Assembly (NCBI RefSeq): GCF_051014685.1
Contig: NW_027478524.1
Span: forward strand, 620,001 to 684,000
From: Ptiloglossa arizonensis
Lineage: Eukaryota; Arthropoda; Insecta; Hymenoptera; Colletidae
Direction: 5' to 3'
DNA length: 64,000 nt
Position numbers and translations under genes: made by a program. Positions 1-12,406 of the stretch are shown one piece after another. Within the stretch, counting starts at the first letter, position 1, and every line of letters starts with the position of its first letter. Below the pieces are notes generated by a model, which worked only from the letters and a program-made list of their open reading frames with translations, searched no databases and was not told the origin of the DNA.

Positions 1-638
1 TAGGGAAATAATATACATACCGTTGTAATCGGGCGAGTTTCTGCTTTTAGATGCAAAAGGAATTTCTCGAGTTCGTCAATCCGTTCGCGAGATATGGTAG
101 TTTGAAGTTAAGGAATGCTTGAGAAACCATCAAAATATTCGCAAGTCTGATACTCGAAACCAATAACTACAAACCCCTAGGAGAAAGATACACATACCTT
201 TGTAATCGGTCGAGTTTATACTTTCAGATGCAACAGGAATTTCTCGAGCTTGTCAATTCGTTCGCGAGATATGGGAGTTTGAATTTAAGGAATGCTTGAG
301 AAACCATCAAAATTTTCGCAAGTCTGATACTCGAATCCAATAACTGGAACGGCCTAGGGGAAAAGTACACACACCATTGAAATCGGGCCAGTTTCTACTT
401 TCAAATGCAACAGGAATTTCTCGAGTTCGCCAATCCGTTCGCGAGGTATCGGAGTTTGAAGTTAAGGAATGGTTGAGAAACCATAAAAATTTTCGCAAGT
501 CTGATACTCGAAACTAATAACTACAAAGCCCTAGGGGAAAAACGCACATACCTTTGTAATCGGGCGAGTTTCTTCTTTCAGATGCAACAGGAATTTCTCG
601 AGCTCGTCAATCCGTTCGCGAGATATGGGAGTTTGAAG

Positions 639-2230
639 TGAAGGAATGATTGAGAAACCATCAAAATTTTCGCAAGTCTGATACTCGAATCCAATAACTG
701 GAACGGCCTAGGGGAAAAGTACACACACCATTGAAATCGGGCCAGTTTCTACTTTCAAATGCAACAGGAATTTCTCGAGTTCGTCAATCCGTTCGCGAGG
801 TATCGGAGTTTGAAGTTAAGGAATGGTTGAGAAACCATAAAAATTTTCGCAAGTCTGATACTCGAAACTAATAACTACTATGGCCTAGGGCAAAAATGCA
901 CATACCGTTGTAAGCGGACGAGTTTCTGGTTTCAGATGCAACAGGAATTTCTCGAGCTCGTCAATACGTTCGCGAGATATGGGAGTTTGAAGTTAAGGAA
1001 TGGTTGAGAAACCATCAAAATTTTCGCAATTCTAATGCTAGAAACGAATAACTGGAATGACCTACGTGAAAAGTACACACACCATTGTAATCGGTCGACT
1101 TTCTACTTTCAGAAGCAACAGGAAATAATCGAGTTCGTCAATCCGTTCGCGAGATATGGGAGTTTGAAGTTAAGGAATGCTTGAGAAACCATCAAAATTT
1201 TCGCAAGTCGGATACTCGAAACCAATAACTACAAAGCCCTAGGGGAAAAACACACATACCTTTGTAATCGGGCGAGTTTCTTCTTTCAGATGCAACAGGA
1301 ATTTCTCGAGCTCGTCAATCCGTTCGCGAGATGTGGGAGTTTGAAGTTAAGGAATGGTTGAGAAACCATCAAAATTTTCGCAAGTCTGATACTCGAAACC
1401 AATAACTGGAATGTCCTATGGGAAAAGTACACATACCTTTGTAATCGGGCGAGTTTCTGCTTTCAGATGCAGTAGGAAATTCTCGAGTTCGTCAATCCGT
1501 TCGCGAGATATGTAAGTGTGAAGTTAAGGAATGGTTGAGAAACCATCAAAACCTTGGCAAGTCTGATACTAGAAACCTATAACTCGAATGGCCTAGGGGA
1601 AAAGTACACATACTATTGTAATCGGGCGAGTTTCTACTTTCAGATGCAACAGGAATTTCTCGAGTTCGTCAATCCGTTCGCGAGAAATGGCAGTTTGAAG
1701 TTAAGGAATGGTTGAAAAACCATCAAAATTTTCGCAAGTCTGATACTCGAAACCAATAACTACTATGGCCTAGGGCAAAAATGCACATACCGTTGTAACC
1801 GGGCGAGTTTCTGCTTTCAGTTGCAAAAGGAAATTCTCGAGTTCGTCAATCCGTTCGCGAGATATGGGAGTTTGAAGTGAAGGAATGATTGAGAAACCAT
1901 CAAAATTTTCGCCGGTCTGATACTCGAAACCAATAACTGGAATGACCTAGGGGAAGAGTACACACACCATTCTAATCGGCGACTTTCTAGTTTCAGATAC
2001 AACAGGGATTTCTCGAGTTCGTCAATGGGTTCCCGAGATATGGGAGTTTGAAGTTAAGGAATGCTTGAGAAACCATCAAAATTTTCACACGTCTGATACA
2101 CGAAACCAGTAACTACTATGGCCTAGGGCAAAAATGCACATTCCGTTGTAATGGGGCGACTTTCTGCTTTCAGATGCAACAGGAATTTCTCGAGTTCGTC
2201 AATCCGTTCGCGAGATATGGGAGTTTGAAG
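639..2230. repeat. 9-monomer HOR, first copy in A
   Basis: TGAAGGAATGATTGAGAAAC starts this unit at 639 and the next at 2,231, an offset of 1,592 bp (nine monomers less 1 bp). The two copies differ at a few bases, including CTCGAGCTCG at about 1,311 against CTCGAACTCG at about 2,901. Copy B carries the same pair, so this duplication is older than the A/B one. Confidence 0.85.
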
Positions 2231-3822
2231 TGAAGGAATGATTGAGAAACCATCAAAATTTTCGCAAGTCTGATACTCGAATCCAATAACTGGAACGGCC
2301 TAGGGGAAAAGTACACACACCATTGAAATCGGGCCAGTTTCTACTTTCAAATGCAACAGGAATTTCTCGAGTTCGCCAATCCGTTCGCGAGGTATCGGAG
2401 TTTGAAGTTAAGGAATGGTTGAGAAACCATAAAAATTTTCGCAAGTCTGATACTCGAAACTAATAACTACTATGGCCTAGGGCAAAAATGCACATACCGT
2501 TGTAAGCGGACGAGTTTCTGGTTTCAGATGCAACAGGAATTTCTCGAGCTCGGCAATACGTTCGCGAGATATGGGAGTTTGAAGTTAAGGAATGGTTGAG
2601 AAACCATCAAAATTTTCGCAATTCTAATGCTAGAAACGAATAACTGGAATGACCTACGTGAAAAGTACACACACCATTGTAATCGGTCGACTTTCTACTT
2701 TCAGAAGCAACAGGAAATAATCGAGTTCGTCAATCCGTTCGCGAGATATGGGAGTTTGAAGTTAAGGAATGCTTGAGAAACCATCAAAATTTTCGCAAGT
2801 CGGATACTCGAAACCAATAACTACAAAGCCCTAGGGGAAAAACACACATACCTTTGTAATCGGGCGAGTTTCTTCTTTCAGATGCAACAGGAATTTCTCG
2901 AACTCGTCAATCCGTTCGCGAGATGTGGGAGTTTGAAGTTAAGGAATGGTTGAGAAACCATCAAAATTTTCGCAAGTCTGATACTCGAAACCAATAACTG
3001 GAATGTCCTATGGGAAAAGTACACATACCTTTGTAATCGGGCGAGTTTCTGCTTTCAGATGCAGTAGGAAATTCTCGAGTTCGTCAATCCGTTCGCGAGA
3101 TATGTAAGTGTGAAGTTAAGGAATGGTTGAGAAACCATCAAAACCTTGGCAAGTCTGATACTAGAAACCTATAACTCGAATGGCCTAGGGGAAAAGTACA
3201 CATACTATTGTAATCGGGCGAGTTTCTACTTTCAGATGCAACAGGAATTTCTCGAGTTCGTCAATCCGTTCGCGAGAAATGGCAGTTTGAAGTTAAGGAA
3301 TGGTTGAAAAACCATCAAAATTTTCGCAAGTCTGATACTCGAAACCAATAACTACTATGGCCTAGGGCAAAAATGCACATACCGTTGTAACCGGGCGAGT
3401 TTCTGCTTTCAGATGCAAAAGGAAATTCTCGAGTTCGTCAATCCGTTCGCGAGATATGGGAGTTTGAAGTGAAGGAATGATTGAGAAACCATCAAAATTT
3501 TCGCCGGTCTGATACTCGAAACCAATAACTGGAATGACCTAGGGGAAGAGTACACACACCATTCTAATCGGCGACTTTCTAGTTTCAGATACAACAGGGA
3601 TTTCTCGAGTTCGTCAATGGGTTCCCGAGATATGGGAGTTTGAAGTTAAGGAATGCTTGAGAAACCATCAAAATTTTCACACGTCTGATACACGAAACCA
3701 GTAACTACTATGGCCTAGGGCAAAAATGCACATTCCGTTGTAATGGGGCGACTTTCTGCTTTCAGATGCAACAGGAATTTCTCGAGTTCGTCAATCCGTT
3801 CGCGAGATATGGGAGTTTGAAG
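2231..3822. repeat. 9-monomer HOR, second copy in A
   Basis: Repeats 639-2,230 and runs on for about 34 more bases before diverging at TTTTCGCTGG (about 3,856). It carries the marker CTCGAACTCG, which the first copy lacks. Confidence 0.85.
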
Positions 3823-5193
3823 TGAAGGAATGATTGAGAAACCATCAAAATTTTCGCTGGTCTGATACTCGAAACCACTAACTGGAATGGCCTAGGGGGA
3901 AAGTACACAGACCATTGTAATCGAGCGAGTTTCTACTTTCAGATGCAACAGGAATTTCTCGAGTTCGTCAATGGGTTCCCGAGATATGGGAGTTTGAAGT
4001 TAAGGAATGCTTGAGAAACCATCAAAATTTTCACACGTCTGATACACGAAACCAGTAACTACTATGGCCTAGGGCAAAAATGCACACACCGTTGTAATCG
4101 GGCGAGTTTCTGCTTTCAGATGCAACAGGATTTGCTCGAGTTCGTCAATCCGTTCGCGAGATATGGGAGTTTGAAGTTAAGGAATGGCTGAGAAACCAAA
4201 ACAATTATAGCTGGTCTGATACTCGAAACCAACAACTCGAATGGCCTAGGGAAAAAGTAAACACACCATTGTAATCGGGCTAGTTTCTACTTTCAGATGC
4301 AACAGGAATTTCTCGGGTTCGTCAATCCGTTCGCTCGATATTGGAGTTTGAAGTTAAGGAACGGTTGAGAAAGCATCAAAATTTTCGCAATTCTGATGCT
4401 AAAAACGAATAACTGGAATGACATAGGGTAAAAGTACACACACCATTGTAATCGGTCGACTTTCTACTTTCAGATGCAACAGGAAATAATCGAGTTCGTC
4501 AATCCGTTCGCGAGATATGGGAGTTTGAAATTAAGGAATGGTTGAGAGACCATCACAATTTTCGCAAGTCTGATACTGGAAACCAAAAACCACCATGGCC
4601 TAGGGGAATAATGCACATACCTTTGTAATCGGGCGAGTTTCTACTTTCAGGTGCAACAGGAAATAATCGAGTTCGCCAATCCGTTCGCGAGATATGGGAG
4701 TTTGAAGTTAAGGAATGCTTGAGAAACCATCAAAATTTTCGCAAGTCTGATACTCGAAACCAATAACTACAAAGCCCTGGGGGAAAAATACACATACCTT
4801 TGTAATCGGGCGAGTTTATACTTTCAGATGCAACAGGAAATAATCGAGTTCGTCAATTCGTTCGCTAGATATGGGAGTTTGAAGTTAAGGAATGGTTGAG
4901 AAACCATCACAAATTTCGCAAGTCTGATACTCGAAAACAAGAACCACCATGGCCTAGGGGAATAATGCACATACCTTTGTAATCGGGCGAGTTTCTACTT
5001 TCAGATGCAATAGGAATTTCTCGAGTTCGTCAATCCGTTCGCGAGAAATGGGAGTTTGAAGTTAAGGAATGGTTGAGAAACCATCAAAATTTTCGCAAGT
5101 CTGATACTCGAAACCAATAACTACTATGGCCTAGGGCAAAAATGCACATACCGTTGTAATCGGGCGAGAGTCTGCTTTCAGATGCAACAGGAA
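3823..5193. repeat. Non-HOR monomers at the right of copy A
   Basis: About eight monomers of mixed type, found again in copy B at 10,547-11,917. They introduce GGAAATAATCGAG monomers and the GGAATAATGCACATACC subtype with CCAAAAACCACCATGG. A rearranged partial copy also lies at 13,730-14,260. Confidence 0.75.
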
Positions 5194-6016
5194 TTTCTCG
5201 TGTTCGTCAATCAGTTCGCGAGATATGGGAGTTTGAAAATAAGGAATGGTTGAGAAACCATCCAAATTTTCGCAGTTCTGATGCTCGAAACGAATAACTG
5301 GAATGACCTAGGGGAAAAGTACACACACCATTGTAATCGGTCGACTTTCTACTTTCAGATGCAACAGGAAATAATCGAGTTCGTCAATCCGTTCGCGAGA
5401 TATGGGAGTTTGAAGTTAAGGAATGCTTGAGAAACCATCAAAATTTTCGCAAGTGTGATACTCGAAACCAATAACTGGAATGGCGTAGCGGAAAAGTATA
5501 TGTACCTTTGTAATCGGGCGAGTGTCTACTTTCAGATGCGACCGGAATTTCTCGAGTTCGTCAATCTGTTCGCGAGATATGGGAGTTTGAAATTAAGGAA
5601 CGGTTGAGAAACCATCCAAATTTTCGCAAAACTGATACTCGAAACCAATAACTGGAATGGCCTAGGGGAAAAGTACACACAGTATTGTAATGGGGCGAGT
5701 TTCTACTTTCAGATGCAACAGGAATTCCTCGAGTTCGTAAATCCGTTCCCGAGATATGGGAGTGTGAAGTTAAGGAATGGTTGAGAAACCATCAAAATTT
5801 TCGCAATTCTGATGCTAGAAACGAATAACTGGAATGACCTAGGGAAAAAGTACACACACCTTTGTAATCGGGCGAGTTTCTACTTTCAGATGCAACAGGA
5901 TATAATCGAGTTCGCCAATCCGTTCGAGAGGTATCGGAGTTTGAAGTTAAGGAATGGTTGAGAAACCATCAAAATTTTCGCAAGTCTGATACTCGAAACC
6001 AATAACTACTATGGCC
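5194..6016. repeat. Linker monomers between copies A and B
   Basis: About 4.6 monomers with no counterpart in B. They include the variants GGAATGGCGTAGCGG with GTATATGTACC (about 5,481) and CACACAGTATTG (about 5,676). Phase is kept through both edges, as expected of unequal exchange between aligned monomers. Confidence 0.75.
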
Positions 6017-6935
6017 TAGGGAAATAATATACATACCGTTGTAATCGGGCGAGTTTCTGCTTTTAGATGCAAAAGGAATTTCTCGAGTTCGTCAATCCGT
6101 TCGCGAGATATGGTAGTTTGAAGTTAAGGAATGCTTGAGAAACCATCAAAATATTCGCAAGTCTGATACTCGAAACCAATAACTACAAACCCCTAGGAGA
6201 AAGATACACATACCTTTGTAATCGGTCGAGTTTATACTTTCAGATGCAACAGGAATTTCTCGAGCTTGTCAATTCGTTCGCGAGATATGGGAGTTTGAAT
6301 TTAAGGAATGCTTGAGAAACCATCAAAATTTTCGCAAGTCTGATACTCGAATCCAATAACTGGAACGGCCTAGGGGAAAAGTACACACACCATTGAAATC
6401 GGGCCAGTTTCTACTTTCAAATGCAACAGGAATTTCTCGAGTTCGCCAATCCGTTCGCGAGGTATCGGAGTTTGAAGTTAAGGAATGGTTGAGAAACCAT
6501 AAAAATTTTCCAAAGTCTGATACTCGAAACTAATAACTACAAAGCCCTAGGGGAAAAACACACATACCTTTGTAATCGGGCGAGTTTCTTCTTTCAGATG
6601 CAACAGGAATTTCTCGAGCTCGTCAATCCGTTCGCGAGATATGGGAGTTTGAAGTGAAGGAATGATTGAGAAACCATCAAAATTTTCGCAAGTCTGATAC
6701 TCGAATCCAATAACTGGAACGGCCTAGGGGAAAAGTACACACACCATTGAAATCGGGCCAGTTTCTACTTTCAAATGCAACAGGAATTTCTCGAGTTCGC
6801 CAATCCGTTCGCGAGGTATCGGAGTTTGAAGTTAAGGAATGGTTGAGAAACCATAAAAATTTTCGCAAGTCTGATACTCGAAACTAATAACTACTATGGC
6901 CTAGGGCAAAAATGCACATACCGTTGTAAGCGGAC

Positions 6936-7643
6936 GAGTTTCTGGTTTCAGATGCAACAGGAATTTCTCGAGCTCGTCAATACGTTCGCGAGATATGGGA
7001 GTTTGAAGTTAAGGAATGGTTGAGAAACCATCAAAATTTTCGCAATTCTAATGCTAGAAACGAATAACTGGAATGACCTACGTGAAAAGTACACACACCG
7101 TTGTAATCGGTCGACTTTCTACTTTCAGAAGCAACAGGAAATAATCGAGTTCGTCAATCCGTTCGCGAGATATGGGAGTTTGAAGTTAAGGAATGCTTGA
7201 GAAACCATCAAAATTTTCGCAAGTCGGATACTCGAAACCAATAACTACAAAGCCCTAGGGGAAAAACACACATACCTTTGTAATCGGGCGAGTTTCTTCT
7301 TTCAGATGCAACAGGAATTTCTCGAGCTCGTCAATCCGTTCGCGAGATGTGGGAGTTTGAAGTTAAGGAATGGTTGAGAAACCATCAAAATTTTCGCAAG
7401 TCTAATACTCGAAACCAATAACTGGAATGTCCTATGGGAAAAGTACACATACCTTTGTAATCGGGCGAGTTTCTGCTTTCAGATGCAGTAGGAAATTCTC
7501 GAGTTCGTCAATCCGTTCGCGAGATATGTAAGTGTGAAGTTAAGGAATGGTTGAGAAACCATCAAAACCTTGGCAAGTCTGATACTAGAAACCTATAACT
7601 CGAATGGCCTAGGGGAAAAGTACACATACCTTTGTAATCGGGC
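6936..7643. repeat. 4-monomer tandem duplication in B, copy 1
   Basis: The unit begins at GAGTTTCTGGTTTCAG and recurs exactly 708 bp (4 x 177) later. Both copies carry TCTAATACTC (7,401 and 8,109) where copy A has TCTGATACTC, so that change came before the 4-monomer duplication but after the A/B split. CACACACCGTTG at about 7,096 is private to this copy. Confidence 0.88.
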
Positions 7644-8351
7644 GAGTTTCTGGTTTCAGATGCAACAGGAATTTCTCGAGCTCGTCAATACGTTCGCGAG
7701 ATATGGGAGTTTGAAGTTAAGGAATGGTTGAGAAACCATCAAAATTTTCGCAATTCTAATGCTAGAAACGAATAACTGGAATGACCTACGTGAAAAGTAC
7801 ACACACCATTGTAATCGGTCGACTTTCTACTTTCAGAAGCAACAGGAAATAATCGAGTTCGTCAATCCGTTCGCGAGATATGGGAGTTTGAAGTTAAGGA
7901 ATGCTTGAGAAACCATCAAAATTTTCGCAAGTCGGATACTCGAAACCAATAACTACAAAGCCCTAGGGGAAAAACACACATACCTTTGTAATCGGGCGAG
8001 TTTCTTCTTTCAGATGCAACAGGAATTTCTCGAGCTCGTCAATCCGTTCGCGAGATGTGGGAGTTTGAAGTTAAGGAATGGTTGAGAAACCATCAAAATT
8101 TTCGCAAGTCTAATACTCGAAACCAATAACTGGAATGTCCTATGGGAAAAGTACACATACCTTTGTAATCGGGCGAGTTTCTGCTTTCAGATGCAGTAGG
8201 AAATTCTCGAGTTCGTCAATCCGTTCGCGAGATATGTAAGTGTGAAGTTAAGGAATGGTTGAGAAACCATCAAAACCTTGGCAAGTCTGATACTAGAAAC
8301 CTATAACTCGAATGGCCTAGGGGAAAAGTACACATACTATTGTAATCGGGC
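7644..8351. repeat. 4-monomer tandem duplication in B, copy 2
   Basis: The second 708-bp unit; after 8,352 the sequence again follows copy A (offset 6,724). At the left junction the CGGGCGAGTTTC context is shared by both parental monomers, so the crossover lies within homologous sequence. Confidence 0.88.
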
Positions 8352-8954
8352 GAGTTTCTACTTTCAGATGCAACAGGAATTTCTCGAGTTCGTCAATCCG
8401 TTCGCGAGAAATGGCAGTTTGAAGTTAAGGAATGGTTGAAAAACCATCAAAATTTTCGCAAGTCTGATACTCGAAACCAATAACTACTATGGCCTAGGGC
8501 AAAAATGCACATACCGTTGTAACCGGGCGAGTTTCTGCTTTCAGATGCAAAAGGAAATTCTCGAGTTCGTCAATCCGTTCGCGAGATATGGGAGTTTGAA
8601 GTGAAGGAATGATTGAGAAACCATCAAAATTTTCGCCGGTCTGATACTCGAAACCAATAACTGGAATGACCTAGGGGAAGAGTACACACACCATTCTAAT
8701 CGGCGACTTTCTAGTTTCAGATACAACAGGGATTTCTCGAGTTCGTCAATGGGTTCCCGAGATATGGGAGTTTGAAGTTAAGGAATGCTTGAGAAACCAT
8801 CAAAATTTTCACACGTCTGATACACGAAACCAGTAACTACTATGGCCTAGGGCAAAAATGCACATTCCGTTGTAATGGGGCGACTTTCTGCTTTCAGATG
8901 CAACAGGAATTTCTCGAGTTCGTCAATCCGTTCGCGAGATATGGGAGTTTGAAG

Positions 8955-10546
8955 TGAAGGAATGATTGAGAAACCATCAAAATTTTCGCAAGTCTGATAC
9001 TCGAATCCAATAACTGGAACGGCCTAGGGGAAAAGTACACACACCATTGAAATCGGGCCAGTTTCTACTTTCAAATGCAACAGGAATTTCTCGAGTTCGC
9101 CAATCCGTTCGCGAGGTATCGGAGTTTGAAGTTAAGGAATGGTTGAGAAACCATAAAAATTTTCGCAAGTCTGATACTCGAAACTAATAACTACTATGGC
9201 CTAGGGCAAAAATGCACATACCGTTGTAAGCGGACGAGTTTCTGGTTTCAGATGCAACAGGAATTTCTCGAGCTCGTCAATACGTTCGCGAGATATGGGA
9301 GTTTGAAGTTAAGGAATGGTTGAGAAACCATCAAAATTTTCGCAATTCTAATGCTAGAAACGAATAACTGGAATGACCTACGTGAAAAGTACACACACCA
9401 TTGTAATCGGTCGACTTTCTACTTTCAGAAGCAACAGGAAATAATCGAGTTCGTCAATCCGTTCGCGAGATATGGGAGTTTGAAGTTAAGGAATGCTTGA
9501 GAAACCATCAAAATTTTCGCAAGTCGGATACTCGAAACCAATAACTACAAAGCCCTAGGGGAAAAACACACATACCTTTGTAATCGGGCGAGTTTCTTCT
9601 TTCAGATGCAACAGGAATTTCTCGAACTCGTCAATCCGTTCGCGAGATGTGGGAGTTTGAAGTTAAGGAATGGTTGAGAAACCATCAAAATTTTCGCAAG
9701 TCTGATACTCGAAACCAATAACTGGAATGTCCTATGGGAAAAGTACACATACCTTTGTAATCGGGCGAGTTTCTGCTTTCAGATGCAGTAGGAAATTCTC
9801 GAGTTCGTCAATCCGTTCGCGAGATATGTAAGTGTGAAGTTAAGGAATGGTTGAGAAACCATCAAAACCTTGGCAAGTCTGATACTAGAAACCTATAACT
9901 CGAATGGCCTAGGGGAAAAGTACACATACTATTGTAATCGGGCGAGTTTCTACTTTCAGATGCAACAGGAATTTCTCGAGTTCGTCAATCCGTTCGCGAG
10001 AAATGGCAGTTTGAAGTTAAGGAATGGTTGAAAAACCATCAAAATTTTCGCAAGTCTGATACTCGAAACCAATAACTACTATGGCCTAGGGCAAAAATGC
10101 ACATACCGTTGTAACCGGGCGAGTTTCTGCTTTCAGATGCAAAAGGAAATTCTCGAGTTCGTCAATCCGTTCGCGAGATATGGGAGTTTGAAGTGAAGGA
10201 ATGATTGAGAAACCATCAAAATTTTCGCCGGTCTGATACTCGAAACCAATAACTGGAATGACCTAGGGGAAGAGTACACACACCATTCTAATCGGCGACT
10301 TTCTAGTTTCAGATACAACAGGGATTTCTCGAGTTCGTCAATGGGTTCCCGAGATATGGGAGTTTGAAGTTAAGGAATGCTTGAGAAACCATCAAAATTT
10401 TCACACGTCTGATACACGAAACCAGTAACTACTATGGCCTAGGGCAAAAATGCACATTCCGTTGTAATGGGGCGACTTTCTGCTTTCAGATGCAACAGGA
10501 ATTTCTCGAGTTCGTCAATCCGTTCGCGAGATATGGGAGTTTGAAG
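8955..10546. repeat. 9-monomer HOR unit, copy-B version of 2,231-3,822
   Basis: Matches 2,231-3,822 at offset 6,724 and shares its marker CTCGAACTCG (about 9,621). At about 9,267 it reads GAGCTCGTCAATACG where the A version reads GAGCTCGGCAATACG, a change private to A. Confidence 0.83.
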
Positions 10547-12406
10547 TGAAGGAATGATTGAGAAACCATCAAAATTTTCGCTGGTCTGATACTCGAAACC
10601 ACTAACTGGAATGGCCTAGGGGGAAAGTACACAGACCATTGTAATCGAGCGAGTTTCTACTTTCAGATGCAACAGGAATTTCTCGAGTTCGTCAATGGGT
10701 TCCCGAGATATGGGAGTTTGAAGTTAAGGAATGCTTGAGAAACCATCAAAATTTTCACACGTCTGATACACGAAACCAGTAACTACTATGGCCTAGGGCA
10801 AAAATGCACACACCGTTGTAATCGGGCGAGTTTCTGCTTTCAGATGCAACAGGATTTGCTCGAGTTCGTCAATCCGTTCGCGAGATATGGGAGTTTGAAG
10901 TTAAGGAATGGTTGAGAAACCAAAACAATTATAGCTGGTCTGATACTCGAAACCAACAACTCGAATGGCCTAGGGAAAAAGTAAACACACCATTGTAATC
11001 GGGCTAGTTTCTACTTTCAGATGCAACAGGAATTTCTCGGGTTCGTCAATCCGTTCGCTCGATATTGGAGTTTGAAGTTAAGGAACGGTTGAGAAAGCAT
11101 CAAAATTTTCGCAATTCTGATGCTAAAAACGAATAACTGGAATGACATAGGGTAAAAGTACACACACCATTGTAATCGGTCGACTTTCTACTTTCAGATG
11201 CAACAGGAAATAATCGAGTTCGTCAATCCGTTCGCGAGATATGGGAGTTTGAAATTAAGGAATGGTTGAGAGACCATCACAATTTTCGCAAGTCTGATAC
11301 TGGAAACCAAAAACCACCATGGCCTAGGGGAATAATGCACATACCTTTGTAATCGGGCGAGTTTCTACTTTCAGGTGCAACAGGAAATAATCGAGTTCGC
11401 CAATCCGTTCGCGAGATATGGGAGTTTGAAGTTAAGGAATGCTTGAGAAACCATCAAAATTTTCGCAAGTCTGATACTCGAAACCAATAACTACAAAGCC
11501 CTGGGGGAAAAATACACATACCTTTGTAATCGGGCGAGTTTATACTTTCAGATGCAACAGGAAATAATCGAGTTCGTCAATTCGTTCGCTAGATATGGGA
11601 GTTTGAAGTTAAGGAATGGTTGAGAAACCATCACAAATTTCGCAAGTCTGATACTCGAAAACAAGAACCACCATGGCCTAGGGGAATAATGCACATACCT
11701 TTGTAATCGGGCGAGTTTCTACTTTCAGATGCAATAGGAATTTCTCGAGTTCGTCAATCCGTTCGCGAGAAATGGGAGTTTGAAGTTAAGGAATGGTTGA
11801 GAAACCATCAAAATTTTCGCAAGTCTGATACTCGAAACCAATAACTACTATGGCCTAGGGCAAAAATGCACATACCGTTGTAATCGGGCGAGAGTCTGCT
11901 TTCAGATGCAACAGGAAATAATCGAGTTCGTCAATCCGTTCGCGAGACATGGGAGTTTGAAGTTAAGGAATGGTTGAGAAACCATCAAAATTTTCGCAAG
12001 TCTGATACCCGAAACCAATAACTGGAATGAACTAAGGGAAAAGTACACACACCATTGTAATCGGTAGACTTTCTACTTTCAGATGCAACAGGAATTTCTC
12101 GAGTTCGTCAATCCGTTCGCGAGATATGGGAGTCTGAAGTTAAGGAATGGTTGAGGAACCATCAAAATTTTCGCAAGTGTGATACTCGAAACCAATAACT
12201 GGAACGGCCTAGGGGAAAAGTACACACACCATTGTAATGGGGCGAGTTTCTACTTTCAGATGCAACTGGAATTCCTCGAGTTCGTCAATCCGTTCGCGAG
12301 ATATGGGAGTTTGAAGTTAAGGAATGGTTGTGAGACCATCAAAATTTTCGCAAGTGTGATACTCGAAACCAATAACTGGAATGGCCTAGGGGAAAAATGC
12401 ACATAC

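Larger units (their letters stand above)
1..5193. repeat. Large duplication copy A (left end outside window)
   Basis: Base 1 onward matches 6,017 onward at an offset of 6,016 (34 monomers less 2 bp). After a 4-monomer difference the offset becomes 6,724 and holds until A 5,193 / B 11,917, where A reads GGAATTTC and B reads GGAAATAA. I noted about ten substitutions in roughly 5.2 kb, so identity is near 99.8% by eye. Copy A probably begins before the window. Confidence 0.88.
6017..11917. repeat. Large duplication copy B, carrying a private 4-monomer duplication
   Basis: This matches copy A from TAGGGAAATAATATACATAC at its left edge to the GGAAATAA break at 11,918. It is 708 bp longer than A because four monomers are repeated inside it (6,936-7,643 and 7,644-8,351). 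Private differences include TTTTCCAAAG at about 6,510, where A has TTTTCGCAAG. Confidence 0.88.

Noticed and set aside
500..560. Telomere-like CCCTAGGGG in the CTACAAAGCCCTAGGGG subtype
   Set aside because: It is a variant of the GGCCTAGGGG box, occurs once per monomer and is not a tandem CCCTAAA-type repeat.
5194..6016. A mobile element separating copies A and B
   Set aside because: The interval is made entirely of in-phase satellite monomers with no terminal repeats or coding sequence.
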